A stretch of 64,000 nt of DNA from Daucus carota subsp. sativus. Its lineage: Eukaryota; Streptophyta; Magnoliopsida; Apiales; Apiaceae. How positions within the stretch are numbered: the stretch's first letter is position 1; each line of letters begins with the position of its first letter. A program made the translations under genes and the position numbers. The notes below the pieces were generated by a model that saw only the letters and a list, made by a program, of their open reading frames with translations, was not told the origin of the DNA and ran no database searches. The DNA lies in the NCBI RefSeq assembly GCF_001625215.2, contig NC_030383.2, forward strand, positions 9,002,779 to 9,066,778. Direction: 5' to 3'. Shown here piece by piece: positions 35,047-49,857 of this stretch.

Positions 35047-36086
35047 ATCTTTTTTTAGGGTATATAAAAAGTGTCGGTCAAACGTGCTTGTATGATTGGA
35101 TCCACTTGGCATCGAATGATTGGTAACTCAATTCTTATTTCGAAGGTTGTTAAGCTCTCAAACCGAAATGTAGTAGATCTTTATTGTACTCGTCGAATAT
35201 AAACAAAAGATTTGACCAAACATACCAAACACCACCTAAGCTGTTAGGACGATAAATGACGAAGACAATAATAAACTAACCGAAACGCATCTGAATTGTA
35301 TATACATCTGTCGCGGTTACTTATCTGTGACAAGGACCCGACATCTACTTTAATTTTATTTTTTTGAAACCTGTCTATTTTAAAATTATTATGAAATATA
35401 AGTTTATTATATATTTTAATTTTTTGACAAATTTTAATATTTAAACTTTTACTAAAAAATGAATTTAAAAAATTATATATCATAACTTGTTAAAATACGT
35501 GTCCATTAATATAAAAGAAAATATAGAAACAAAGAATAAGTTAAAGAAAGTTGATTAATGCCTCTACTATAACAATATTTGCAAGAAGCAAACATACTAA
35601 GGGGCCGTTTGGGATAACTTAAAAGATTTTTTACTTAAATTGAAAAAATAGAGTAGAAGTGAGAAGTAAATAAGTTAATGAAGTGTTTGGAAAAAAGCAG
35701 AAACTCTAGAAGAGAAGTTATTCTCAGCTTATTAAAAGTGCTTCCACTTCTTTACACAAACGGGTCAAGGAAAGTAGAAGCTACAGCTAACCAAACAGAC
35801 ACTAAATTAGTTAAGTCATAAATGACATGATTAAAACAGATGAGTGGGATCAATCTTAACTAAACATGCTTAACAAAAGCAAACAAAAGATAATAAGATG
35901 ATTGCATTAAAAAAGTGTAACAGTGTACGAGACTGCAAGGAATCTACACCGCACGAACAAGTTATTATGTAGTACAAGTTGGGCATCAAACTCTGTTGTT
36001 TTCTCCACCACAGATTCTCTCATCAACTATGAAGATAATTATAACACAAGGTTGAATCCTCAGGTTCTGTCACTCATTCCAGCAAT
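35047..36086. other. Upstream region of the aldehyde dehydrogenase gene
   Basis: No gene seen. It contains a Tourist-like MITE (listed separately); the dehydrogenase promoter and 5' UTR lie in its right part. Confidence 0.5.
35601..35802. mobile_element. Tourist-like (PIF/Harbinger) MITE
   Basis: 202 bp bounded by GGGGCCGTTTGGG and the complement of GTGTCTGTTTGGT, with a TAA duplication on each side (35598-35600 and 35803-35805). Same class as the element in KIWI intron 2. It lies 0.3 kb upstream of the dehydrogenase start codon. Confidence 0.75.
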
Positions 36087-41541
<5,455 letters not shown>

Positions 41542-41999
41542 AAAGATAATGATTTATGGTTAGTTTCTGTAAACTTTACATAAACTTGTAAAATGTAACA
41601 TAGGGGTTAGGCAGCTCAAAGATATTACAAAGGAGATGTTAATTGATAAGTATACAGCAATAAAAACAATAGTTAAAAAAAAAATTATCTGACAAGTAAC
41701 AACCCTACTTATTATAATAATATTAAAATTTCTAAATTCCTAGATACATTAATATTATATCAATTCCTAGCGAACTTTTATTTTCCTCACAACTACAGAA
41801 AACCTATATCAAAAACTTGTTTGTTACCAAAAAAAGAAGGAAAATAATAACTAATACGCAACAATTTATTTTTCACTCAAAATGCAAAAAATTAGTAAAA
41901 AATATTTGATTTTATACTATTTTTTTTGTAAGTATGAATCCAATTTTTTCCTAAGACATATCCATAAATGTGAAAAAATCAGTTTCAATATTCTTATCT
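41542..41999. other. Convergent intergenic spacer
   Basis: Lies between the 3' ends of the dehydrogenase (plus) and the PPR gene (minus) and must hold both polyadenylation regions. AT-rich with several AATAAA-like words on each strand. Transcripts from the two genes may overlap. Confidence 0.6.
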
Positions 42000-43832
42000 T
42001 TACCAAAAATCAGAGCACGAACATTTTCCTTCCTTGAAGTGGTGGAACCTACTAGCATCACGAACAACAATTTCCCTATTTACTATGCTAGAAATGAATT
42101 TGAAAACGATATGACAATCACCACAGACGCGGAGATTTTTCACTATTCGTATAACTGTGCCAGGAACAGATTTAAGCAGTCCATAAGCAACAGCAAGCCT
42201 CTCACTATGCCAAAAGAGTTGATTTTCCTTCTCCTGGTGATCCATGTCATGCAATACTGAACTTGTATCAGGAACATAACCTCTTTTCCTCATCTCTGCA
42301 TCCAATTCCTTAAGTAGAGAAAAAATTGCATCCTCCATTGGATGTGTATTCTCCCCAGCATAAAACACTTGACTCTCCTTCCCCAAGTCTACACAACTGT
42401 AACCAGGTTCTTTCTTAATATCCTTAACTGTCATTAATCTCCGTACTTTAGATACTTTTTCCCACATGCCCGCACCAGCATATACATTAGATAACATAAT
42501 ACAGGTTGAATTATCTTTTGGTTCTAAGTTCAAAAGAAGATCAGCAACTCTAACTCCCATATGAGTTTTGCCATGCCTCTTACAGGCACTTAGTAAAGCT
42601 GCCCAAGCAGCTTCATCAGGCTCGAAAGGCATTGTATTGAGAAGCTTCTCAGCATCATCAAGGAGCCCTGATCGACTATAAAGATCTAATAAGCTTGTAT
42701 AATGTTGCAGAGAAGGGCTAAAACCATAATCCTTTCTCATGGATCTGAAGAGATGACGTCCTTTATCTACTAGACCAGCATGTCCACACGCATATATTAA
42801 TCCTAAAAATGTCACCTTATTTGGCTTCACTCCATTTTTAACCATCTTATCATAGAGCGACAGTGCTTCCCGAGCTCGTCCATGTTGAGCCATCCCAACT
42901 ATAATCGAGGTCCAAGAAACTACATCTTTGTTGCCAATACTGTCAAATGTACGCTTTGCTGCATCCACATCACTACATTTTGCGTACATGTCAACTAACG
43001 CATTACCCACGTATAAGCTAGATTCATAACCAAGTGCTATAACTAAACAATGCATTTGCTTCCCAAGATCCAATGTCGCAAGATTAGCAGAAACTCCAAT
43101 AATACTCGAAAGACTAAACGGATCTTCAATATCCATACCCTCCCTTCTCATTTCATTAAACATATTAAACGCATCAACCCAATATCCATTCTGCACCAAC
43201 CCCGATATCAAAGCAGTCCAAGCGAACAAACTTCTCTCCTCCATACTTCTCAACAGCTCAATCGCTTCCGTTTTCCTTCCACTCTTAGCATACCCAGATA
43301 CCATGGCAGTCCAAGAAACAGAACTCCTATAACAAATCGAATCAAAAACAATCCGAGCAGTATCCACCAACCCACATTTCGCATACATATCCACAAGCGA
43401 GGACTTAACCACATCATCGCCCGAATAGCATGACAACAAAAACCGAGCATGCACTTGCACACCCATCCTCAAAGAACCTAAGCTAGTACAAGCCTTAACA
43501 AGGCTCGTAAACACGAAATGATCAGGTTGCAACCCATCAACAGAAACCATCTCCCTAAACATAGAAAGAGTACGTTTAGGTAAATTGGCATGCGTATGAG
43601 CAGTGAGAATCGAGGCCCAGCAAACTTTGTCTCTCTGAGGAATTTCATCAAACACTTGGATTGCATTGTGAATGAGACCACATTTGCCGTACATGTCAAC
43701 GAGAGTGTTGGGAAGTGGGTCATATTGGGTCAACCCCGATTTGATTATGTGAGCATGGATTGATTTGCCTTGAGATGGAGCACGGCGTTTCGCGCAGATT
43801 TGGAGCTGGTGAAACAGGTGAGAGCAAGGCAT
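42000..43832 (-). CDS. MEF35: PLS-class PPR protein with DYW deaminase domain
   Basis: One uninterrupted exon of 610 codons, typical for this intron-poor family. Roughly ten pentatricopeptide motifs (such as NTLVDMYGKCGLIHNAIQVF, SLVDMYAKCGLVDTARIVFD and NALVDMYAKCSDVDAAKRTF) precede the E/E+ region and a complete DYW domain. The cytidine-deaminase zinc site is visible: HSE at 542-544 and CGDC at 570-573. The protein ends CSCSDFW, a DFW variant of DYW. Such proteins bind specific organelle RNAs and catalyse C-to-U editing. The sequence closely resembles Arabidopsis At4g14050, which I recall as the mitochondrial editing factor MEF35; that link is from memory. The start was taken at 43832, and the leader (MPCSHLFHQLQICAKRRAPS) fits an organelle targeting peptide. 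Antisense open frames are shadows. Confidence 0.9.
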   Translation of the reverse strand: MPCSHLFHQLQICAKRRAPSQGKSIHAHIIKSGLTQYDPLPNTLVDMYGKCGLIHNAIQVFDEIPQRDKVCWASILTAHTHANLPKRTLSMFREMVSVDGLQPDHFVFTSLVKACTSLGSLRMGVQVHARFLLSCYSGDDVVKSSLVDMYAKCGLVDTARIVFDSICYRSSVSWTAMVSGYAKSGRKTEAIELLRSMEERSLFAWTALISGLVQNGYWVDAFNMFNEMRREGMDIEDPFSLSSIIGVSANLATLDLGKQMHCLVIALGYESSLYVGNALVDMYAKCSDVDAAKRTFDSIGNKDVVSWTSIIVGMAQHGRAREALSLYDKMVKNGVKPNKVTFLGLIYACGHAGLVDKGRHLFRSMRKDYGFSPSLQHYTSLLDLYSRSGLLDDAEKLLNTMPFEPDEAAWAALLSACKRHGKTHMGVRVADLLLNLEPKDNSTCIMLSNVYAGAGMWEKVSKVRRLMTVKDIKKEPGYSCVDLGKESQVFYAGENTHPMEDAIFSLLKELDAEMRKRGYVPDTSSVLHDMDHQEKENQLFWHSERLAVAYGLLKSVPGTVIRIVKNLRVCGDCHIVFKFISSIVNREIVVRDASRFHHFKEGKCSCSDFW

Positions 43833-44845
43833 TCATGACATTTTTTGAGAGCCTCTTCTTGAAAATGTTTGTCATCTAACACAGGCGCTCTATTTTAAAC
43901 GGTTTAAATGGAAAAAGTATTTAATTGATTTTAAACTATAGGTATTTTGTTACAAGTGAATGGAATAAATCCATAAATCAACATCAAATATATGAGGATT
44001 TTCTTTTATGTTATTAAAAATTAAATTAATATTTCTATTAAATATGAGAATTTATCTCTAAAATATGAAATTTAGATACATTTAATATGTATTCACTTTT
44101 AATTTAACATACCTTTGATAAAGATTTATGGTTAGTTTAAAATCCAACATGAATTTTAAAAAAAATTTATAAAATTTATAAGATATAAGAGTAACAAGAA
44201 GGCTGGGCATGGTATATTATCTCTTTGGCATAGGTAATTTTCATTGTCCGTAGACATTTTAGACATATAAAAATATACTTTTTCAAAATATATTGTTATA
44301 GTTATTATAAGAATTATAGCTTTGATTAATAAATATTATAAATATATAAAAAAATATATTATATAAATAATAAATAAATAATTTAACATGATGAAATATT
44401 TTAATAGAAAAATAACAAATTTAGAATATTTAGTGAAAATAAAAACAACATTCCCTCCATTGCACTCATTTTTATATCATTTCTTTTATCTTAATTAACA
44501 TATATTTTAAGATTTTTATATCATATAAAATTATAATTTATTTAAAAATATTTTTGTAACTAAAATATAAACTTAAATTTATTTAAAAATATTAAAAAAA
44601 ATTTATAATATTATATTTTATAATAATCTTAGATAGACAATTTTTGTCAAACATACTGTAATCAACCGCAACCGCAGGAGCACATACATCAATCACAACA
44701 TAAAAAAACAAACACACTGACATCCGGCTTCTGATAAATTAGAAGGGGCAACTTTCCTCTAGCAAACCACGTAGGTCACTACAACCATCATTTTCAACCA
44801 TCATTATGTCACAGGCGCCTGCAAGCTAAATCGCTATGAATAAGC
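43833..44845. other. Divergent promoter region between PPR and DOG1-domain genes
   Basis: About 1 kb of very AT-rich sequence shared by two divergent genes. No element with clear ends was found. CCCTCCATTGCACTCATTTTTAT at 44454-44476 hints at a degenerate Stowaway-like end. Confidence 0.5.
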
Positions 44846-44942
44846 CACGTGTCAGTAATGCATTTCATGACTGTGATACGTGGCTTAACCTTCACCCTTG
44901 TTCAGAAAGCATAACCAAATTTTTATATATATAATAGGCTTG
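44846..44942 (+). promoter_or_regulatory. G-box/ABRE pair and TATA box of the DOG1-domain gene
   Basis: A palindromic G-box CACGTG lies at 44846-44851 within GCCACGTGTC. A second ABRE-type ACGTGGC lies at 44878-44884, 32 bases on. A TATATATA box follows at 44934-44942, 45 bases before the ATG. Paired ACGT elements are bound by bZIP factors and are the usual ABA-response arrangement, fitting a seed or ABA-regulated gene. Function is inferred from motif and position only. Confidence 0.6.
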
Positions 44943-44986
44943 TATGTGGATAAGCTCCAAACAAATCATTTTCATCTTGTATTCAG

Positions 44987-45748
44987 ATGGAATCAGGTGA
45001 AAATGAAAATTTCTCCGCCTTCTATGAGAGATGGATAACTCAACTAGGGGAGTATGTTGACATGCTCTCCGAACTCTCCAACCAACCTTTTGACTCTAAT
45101 AACAAGTCCAATGTTGAGGCTGTGGTGGAAAAAGTCATAACTCACCACAAGAAGTATTACAGTGCCAAATGGGCTGCTGCTCATCAAAATGCATTACCAT
45201 TCTTCAGACCACGATGGCTAAGTCCTATGGAGCATGGAAATCTCTGGTTCACCGGGTGGAAGCCATTTATAGCATTTGGTTTACTCGATACAATGAGAAG
45301 GAATCAGGTGCCTGGACTAAGTACTCTCAAAGAGCTAAGCGAAGAACAGCTAGAGAAGATTGAAAAGCTCAAGATAGAAATAAAGATAGAGGAAAGAAAA
45401 GTGGAAAGGGACATGGAGAGGCAACAAATGGTCATTGCTTATGAGCCTTCGGCTCAACTAGCTCAACTAATGGCTCAAGTGAGTGATGGGGAGATTGCAA
45501 TGGCTAACATTGACGGCCTGGTAGATAGTAATATGAGGAGCTTTGCGGCTGGAATGGAGAAAGTAATGAAGAGAGCGGATTATGCTAGGCTTAAGACCCT
45601 AAAATTTGTGTTGGAGATTTTGGATCTCAAGCAATCAGTGCAGTTTTTGGCAGCTTTGACAAAATGGCAAACCAATATGAGGAATTGGAGGATCAAGAAC
45701 AATAACACATCTCAAGCCTCAACATCTGCATCACCCCCATCAACCTGA
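44987..45748 (+). CDS. DOG1-domain protein (DOG1-like)
   Basis: Intronless frame of 253 codons. The N-terminal half matches the DOG1 domain: FSAFYERW (9-16), HHKKYYSAKWAAAH (53-66), RWLSPMEHGNLWFTGWKP (76-93). This domain occurs in the seed-dormancy regulator DOG1, its DOG1-like paralogues and the C-terminal half of TGA bZIP factors. No bZIP region precedes it, so it is a stand-alone DOG1-like protein. A charged coiled-coil segment follows (about 115-150), then a second helical part with QLAQLMAQVSDG, and a Ser/Thr-rich tail (about 240-253). The lack of introns and the ABRE-bearing promoter set it apart from classical DOG1, so I do not assign a specific paralogue. The start codon follows a TATA box at normal distance. 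Confidence 0.88.
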   Translation: MESGENENFSAFYERWITQLGEYVDMLSELSNQPFDSNNKSNVEAVVEKVITHHKKYYSAKWAAAHQNALPFFRPRWLSPMEHGNLWFTGWKPFIAFGLLDTMRRNQVPGLSTLKELSEEQLEKIEKLKIEIKIEERKVERDMERQQMVIAYEPSAQLAQLMAQVSDGEIAMANIDGLVDSNMRSFAAGMEKVMKRADYARLKTLKFVLEILDLKQSVQFLAALTKWQTNMRNWRIKNNNTSQASTSASPPST

Positions 45749-47086
45749 TATCAATCACTAGTTACCCGACTCAATAAAAAAAACTAGCATGAGCTAGTTT
45801 TGTATTAGGAATATCTTTGTGGTATGCTTTAATTTTCGTAATGCTATTTGAGTTCTTCTTTATCTTTATATATTAAGCAGATGCTAATGAGTATGATCAG
45901 GTATTATAAACCAACTATGGTTTGCTTATCTTAATTACCTCTAAGTTGTGTAATACTTGTATCCTGTGTTGAAGTTATATCAACCAACTATTATTATTGT
46001 CAGTTGTTTCACTTGCTTATCGCTGATTTTTTCTATAAAGTTGTATACACCTTATTCATTCATGTCAACATTAGTTTTACACCTCGTAAAGAACAATGAT
46101 CTCTTCAAAGTCAAATACACAAGGGAATGTCCGATCCTATATTTAATTGATGTACATTATAGTCCAAGCTTTTTCAATCACAATTTTCAAACAACTAACT
46201 AATTTTTTTTCCAACAAATATAAAAAATAATTTAATCAATTTAAATCATGATTGCTAAATGCAATTCAAAATTGCTAAATGCAAATCACGGAAATTACCC
46301 TACTATCCCTCTTATTTTTCTGTGCAAGTACGTGTAATCAGGTCTAGTTTTGTGTGAGATCATTTAATACAGAATAATCATCGTAGTATCAGTGTTCTTT
46401 TGCTTCCATATCCTCCGCTAAATCAGTGATTTGCGTACTTCCATTTACTAACCCCTTTTTTTAACTTTTTATCGGATAATGATATTATTTTTGATTGATT
46501 TTATTTAAATTAAAAAATTTTGTGTTTATATTTTTATTCATAACAAAAAAATTGAAAAAAATAATAATCTTAATTACCCCATCAATAATTTTTATTCATA
46601 ACTTTGATTATGAATAAAAAACTTAAAAATATATGTCAATCAAAACGTCAAATAAAAAAAATGAAAATAGTGAAACTCGATAAGCATTATTTTACCGACA
46701 TTCACTATCAGAGGTCGTCTGATTTACTAAAACAAATATTTATTGCTTATTAGTGAGATTTATTTTTAAGTGAAAATCAATTTTTAATTTATATATCTGG
46801 ATATCTTTTTTTAATTTAAAATTTTCGCTCAGCTCCCTAATAAACTGATAATATCTTTAATTTCAATCTCATTGATTTATCCGAGACCAGAAATTTCGTG
46901 TATAAATTTAAACAATAATAAATTAACAATAATATTAGTTGTTGTAATAATATGAATTATAACAAATTAAACAATAATACTAAAAAACCATAATATATTT
47001 GCAAATGGAGTATAATATTAAATTTTAAAATTGAATATTATAAATTATATTTTTAAAAATTATCTTTATAATCATAAAATATTTTA

Positions 47087-47128
47087 AATTATATTTTAAA
47101 TTTTTTTTGACAGGAATTATATTTTAAA
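47087..47128 (-). mobile_element. Tail-only retro-insertion (minus), 14-bp duplication
   Basis: AATTATATTTTAAA occurs exactly at 47087-47100 and 47115-47128. Between them lie 14 bases that read CCTGTCAAAAAAAA on the minus strand. Confidence 0.6.
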
Positions 47129-47928
47129 ATGAATCTATACGTTTTTATGTAATCAAATTTAAAAAACAAAAATATGTTACTAAATTTCAACTTCTCAGAT
47201 TCTAACTTATAACTGAGACGTTGAGTAATAAGTTCTTTACGGGTTGGATAAACCGAATCTCACTTATATTTACACTACTAAAATAACATAAATATTTGAG
47301 TAGCTTTATATTGAACAATTTTTTATTTTTGAAAATTATGTTATATCCTTAGATAAAAGATAATATTCAATTTTTAAACAAAATGTTAAAACATAAATTA
47401 AATTATATATTGTTTTAATTATTTTATTATGATAAATATTTTTTAATAAAAATATTGAAATAATATGAATCATGAGAAATTAAACAGTAATGCCACTTGT
47501 TTAGGAATATAAATAAATCAAAAATTTCATATAATTTTTTCTAGAATATAATAATATTTGAATTTATTATTAGAGATCGAGTTATGGCCGTTAGGCCATG
47601 GCGAGAGAACTTTTAATCGAAAAGAAAATATTTATATCGAATAATTTTTTATATTTGAAATGTGCATATGCTAGTAGTTGAAAGATGATATTTAAATTTA
47701 TAATAATGTTTATATATCATAATTATATATAATGGTACGTTTATGTTATCTTAAATTAAGTGTTTAATTGCTTATATGTGAGAATTAATTGTAAACGAAA
47801 AATAATTTTTAATAATATATTTTCTCATATATATGATTTAGACATATGTATATTTATTTTATATAATATATCAAATCTCATATATGAATAATATTACAAT
47901 AATAAAATAAGATAGTAGTATTATAGAC

Positions 47929-47972
47929 ACGAGGGATTTAATGTTTTTTTTTCAGACGAGTGATTTAATGTT
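47929..47972 (-). mobile_element. Tail-only retro-insertion (minus), 17-bp imperfect duplication
   Basis: ACGAGGGATTTAATGTT (47929-47945) and ACGAGTGATTTAATGTT (47956-47972) differ at one base and flank ten bases reading CTGAAAAAAA on the minus strand. Confidence 0.45.
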
Positions 47973-48166
47973 AGTATACTGATGGTTTAATGTTTGTAGC
48001 CAGCTGTATGCATCCTACGCAAAAAGTCTAGTCAAACATTAATTAGGGTCTCATTTACTTAAATGCATCAGAGGAAAGAAGAAGCAGCAGCTTACACCAA
48101 GTGACACCAAGGATCACTTGTCCTCGGTTTGTGCAAATACCTTCAAACTCATCTCATTCCCACCGC

Positions 48167-49016
48167 CTATACCCCCCATCTTTGCTCTATGCCCTCAAAA
48201 GCTCTGTTCATCATCTCCGGACCCAAATTAAGGTGGTATCGGATATGTTCATTTGCCAGAAGTTCAGGAGGGATAAGCTCCTTCCAACCAACATACCAGC
48301 TGGTAACTTCTTCAAAGTTTGGGCGTGAGCATAACCAGTGGTACAAAACTTCTTGCCACTTGTTGAAAAACACATCCATTAAATGAAGCATGTGTGAAAC
48401 TAGAATAGCAGTAGCCCAAGTCCTAACCAGGTAGAACTTATCAAGATTTTGGTCAGCTGGATTTACTTGAAATTCATGCATGACTGTCAACAACTTTGGG
48501 ATAATATATCGGACCATTAGCTGCTCCCAGCTGGCTGAATCAAAACAGTCTTCCAAGGCGACAATATACAGAATGCAGAAATAAGATCAGGCTGCGAAGC
48601 ATGAAGCACACTTTCCAACCGGATGCAAATTGTGTGGTAGAAAATCTCCAATTTCTGATCTAACTTCTGTATATCAAGGTCAGCTAAATCGACAATTAAT
48701 CTGACATTATGCTGAAGTTCAGGCATTGGAATGTCATTTTCCCGAGCCTTCTCTTCAGCATTCAAGTTCTCCAAGTTTGTCAAGATTCGAACCTGCGGTC
48801 CCCTCATATCAAACACCTTTTGAACAACTTCCAGTCCCTGCCCTTCTTTCTTCGCCAGCAATTTTTCAGCAGTTACAGAGTTCGGCTTCTTCTTCTTAGA
48901 AACGTGCTTGCTTAGACCAGAGTTTCTCTTTTGATGGATTTTCTAAGGACTGCACTGCATTGGGGATAGACTTTTTCCCTTCCAGTTCAATGTAGGCAAA
49001 GTAGCTTCCTTGTAAC
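48167..49016 (-). pseudogene. Broken copy of an NTR1/STIPL1 (TFIP11-like) splicing factor gene
   Basis: Minus-strand segments match the spliceosome-disassembly factor NTR1/STIPL1 (human TFIP11). In gene order they are [20 protein letters not shown], a lysine run leading to [40 protein letters not shown], then abruptly [54 protein letters not shown], and GWKELIPPELLAN. Defects: a one-base shift after QARF near 48898, loss of roughly 250 codons between LDIQKLDQ and KLEIFYHTI, a one-base shift after SPWKTV near 48545, and an early stop after MMNRAFEGIEQRWGV. No introns interrupt it, so a processed retrocopy is possible, though no A-tail was found. A transposon-like element abuts its 5' side. Confidence 0.85.
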
Positions 49017-49277
49017 TCCAATGCAATGCTATACTTGGTTCTATTGTTATATTATAACATCAAAAGTAAAAAAACTCAACTCCAAAAGGGTGCTATATTT
49101 AGATGCATCCTTGGTTCTATATTTGAAACCAAAAATTAATGAGTTGGTTAAATTTGAAACTAGTTATAGAATTTGGTATTGAAGTGCAAATTTTATTTTA
49201 GCACCAAAAAATATTTTTTGGTGCTATATTATACCAATAACAATAGATATATAGCATCTAGCATTAGACCTGCTCTA
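49014..49277. mobile_element. Degenerate TIR element next to the NTR1 relic
   Basis: The left end reads ACTCCAATGCAATGCTATA. The right end is the inverted counterpart of GGTCTAATGCTAGATGCTAT. Inside, TTGTTATATTATAACATC and its partner repeat the symmetry. The ends are diverged and the target duplication is not identifiable. It sits exactly where similarity to NTR1 stops. Confidence 0.5.
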
Positions 49278-49477
49278 AGTTTATAACCAATTCTCATTTT
49301 TCGAGACCGCAAACAGGTGCGATCATCGTGTTCCAAGATACATTTCCTAACTATACAAATGGCAAAGAATTCGATTTTGAATATGATATGTGATTTTTGC
49401 CTAATTTTACAAAGGAGATCCAACTTTACCAGTTTTTATTTAATATATGTTTCATATTACATAATAGTTTTATATAA

Positions 49478-49857
49478 CTAGCCTTTAACCTGTGCGAAGC
49501 GGGCGAGTATATAATTCATTGTTTATAATTTAAATTTTAAAATTATCTTAGCATTTTAGTATTAATGAATTGGATATAATTCATAATTTAGTCGTGTGAC
49601 ATATTAGAGTTAGAAAATAGTAGTTTCATTTTTATTTCAACTAATTATAAATTATATTTAAGAGGATACTGATAAAGTTTTTGTCTTGTTTTAATGTTTT
49701 TCGTATTTGAAATTGTTTAATAATGGAAGAGTAATAGACCTCTTTGTAGACTTCTAATTGTATAAATAGAGTACTAAACCAAAAAGAACATGACCAAACG
49801 AAAAATTTGTACGACTACAAATTATACTCATGTTAGCTTATTATAGTATAGTATAGA
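49478..49857 (-). mobile_element. Compact non-autonomous Helitron (380 bp)
   Basis: Read on the minus strand it begins TCTATACTATACTATAATAA (5' TC at 49857-49856) and ends with a GC-rich imperfect hairpin around CCCGCTTCGCACAGG followed by CTAG (49481-49478). The flanking bases are A before and T after, the Helitron AT target. The start matches the common plant Helitron 5' end and the CTRR rule is met. There is no coding capacity. Confidence 0.8.

Larger units (their letters stand above)
45749..48166. other. AT-rich intergenic region
   Basis: 2.4 kb without a supported gene. It contains two tail-only insertions (47087-47128 and 47929-47972) and simple AT-rich repeats, including a short duplication of ATTGCTAAATGCAA near 46250-46285. 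Confidence 0.5.

Noticed and set aside
35351..35392. A seventh tail-only insertion candidate (TCTACTTTAA / TCTATTTTAA around an A/T-rich insert)
   Set aside because: The direct repeat is short, imperfect and low in complexity, so chance cannot be excluded.
43050..43723. Open frames on both strands within the PPR gene
   Set aside because: Shadows of the 610-codon frame, which has complete PPR and DYW motifs.
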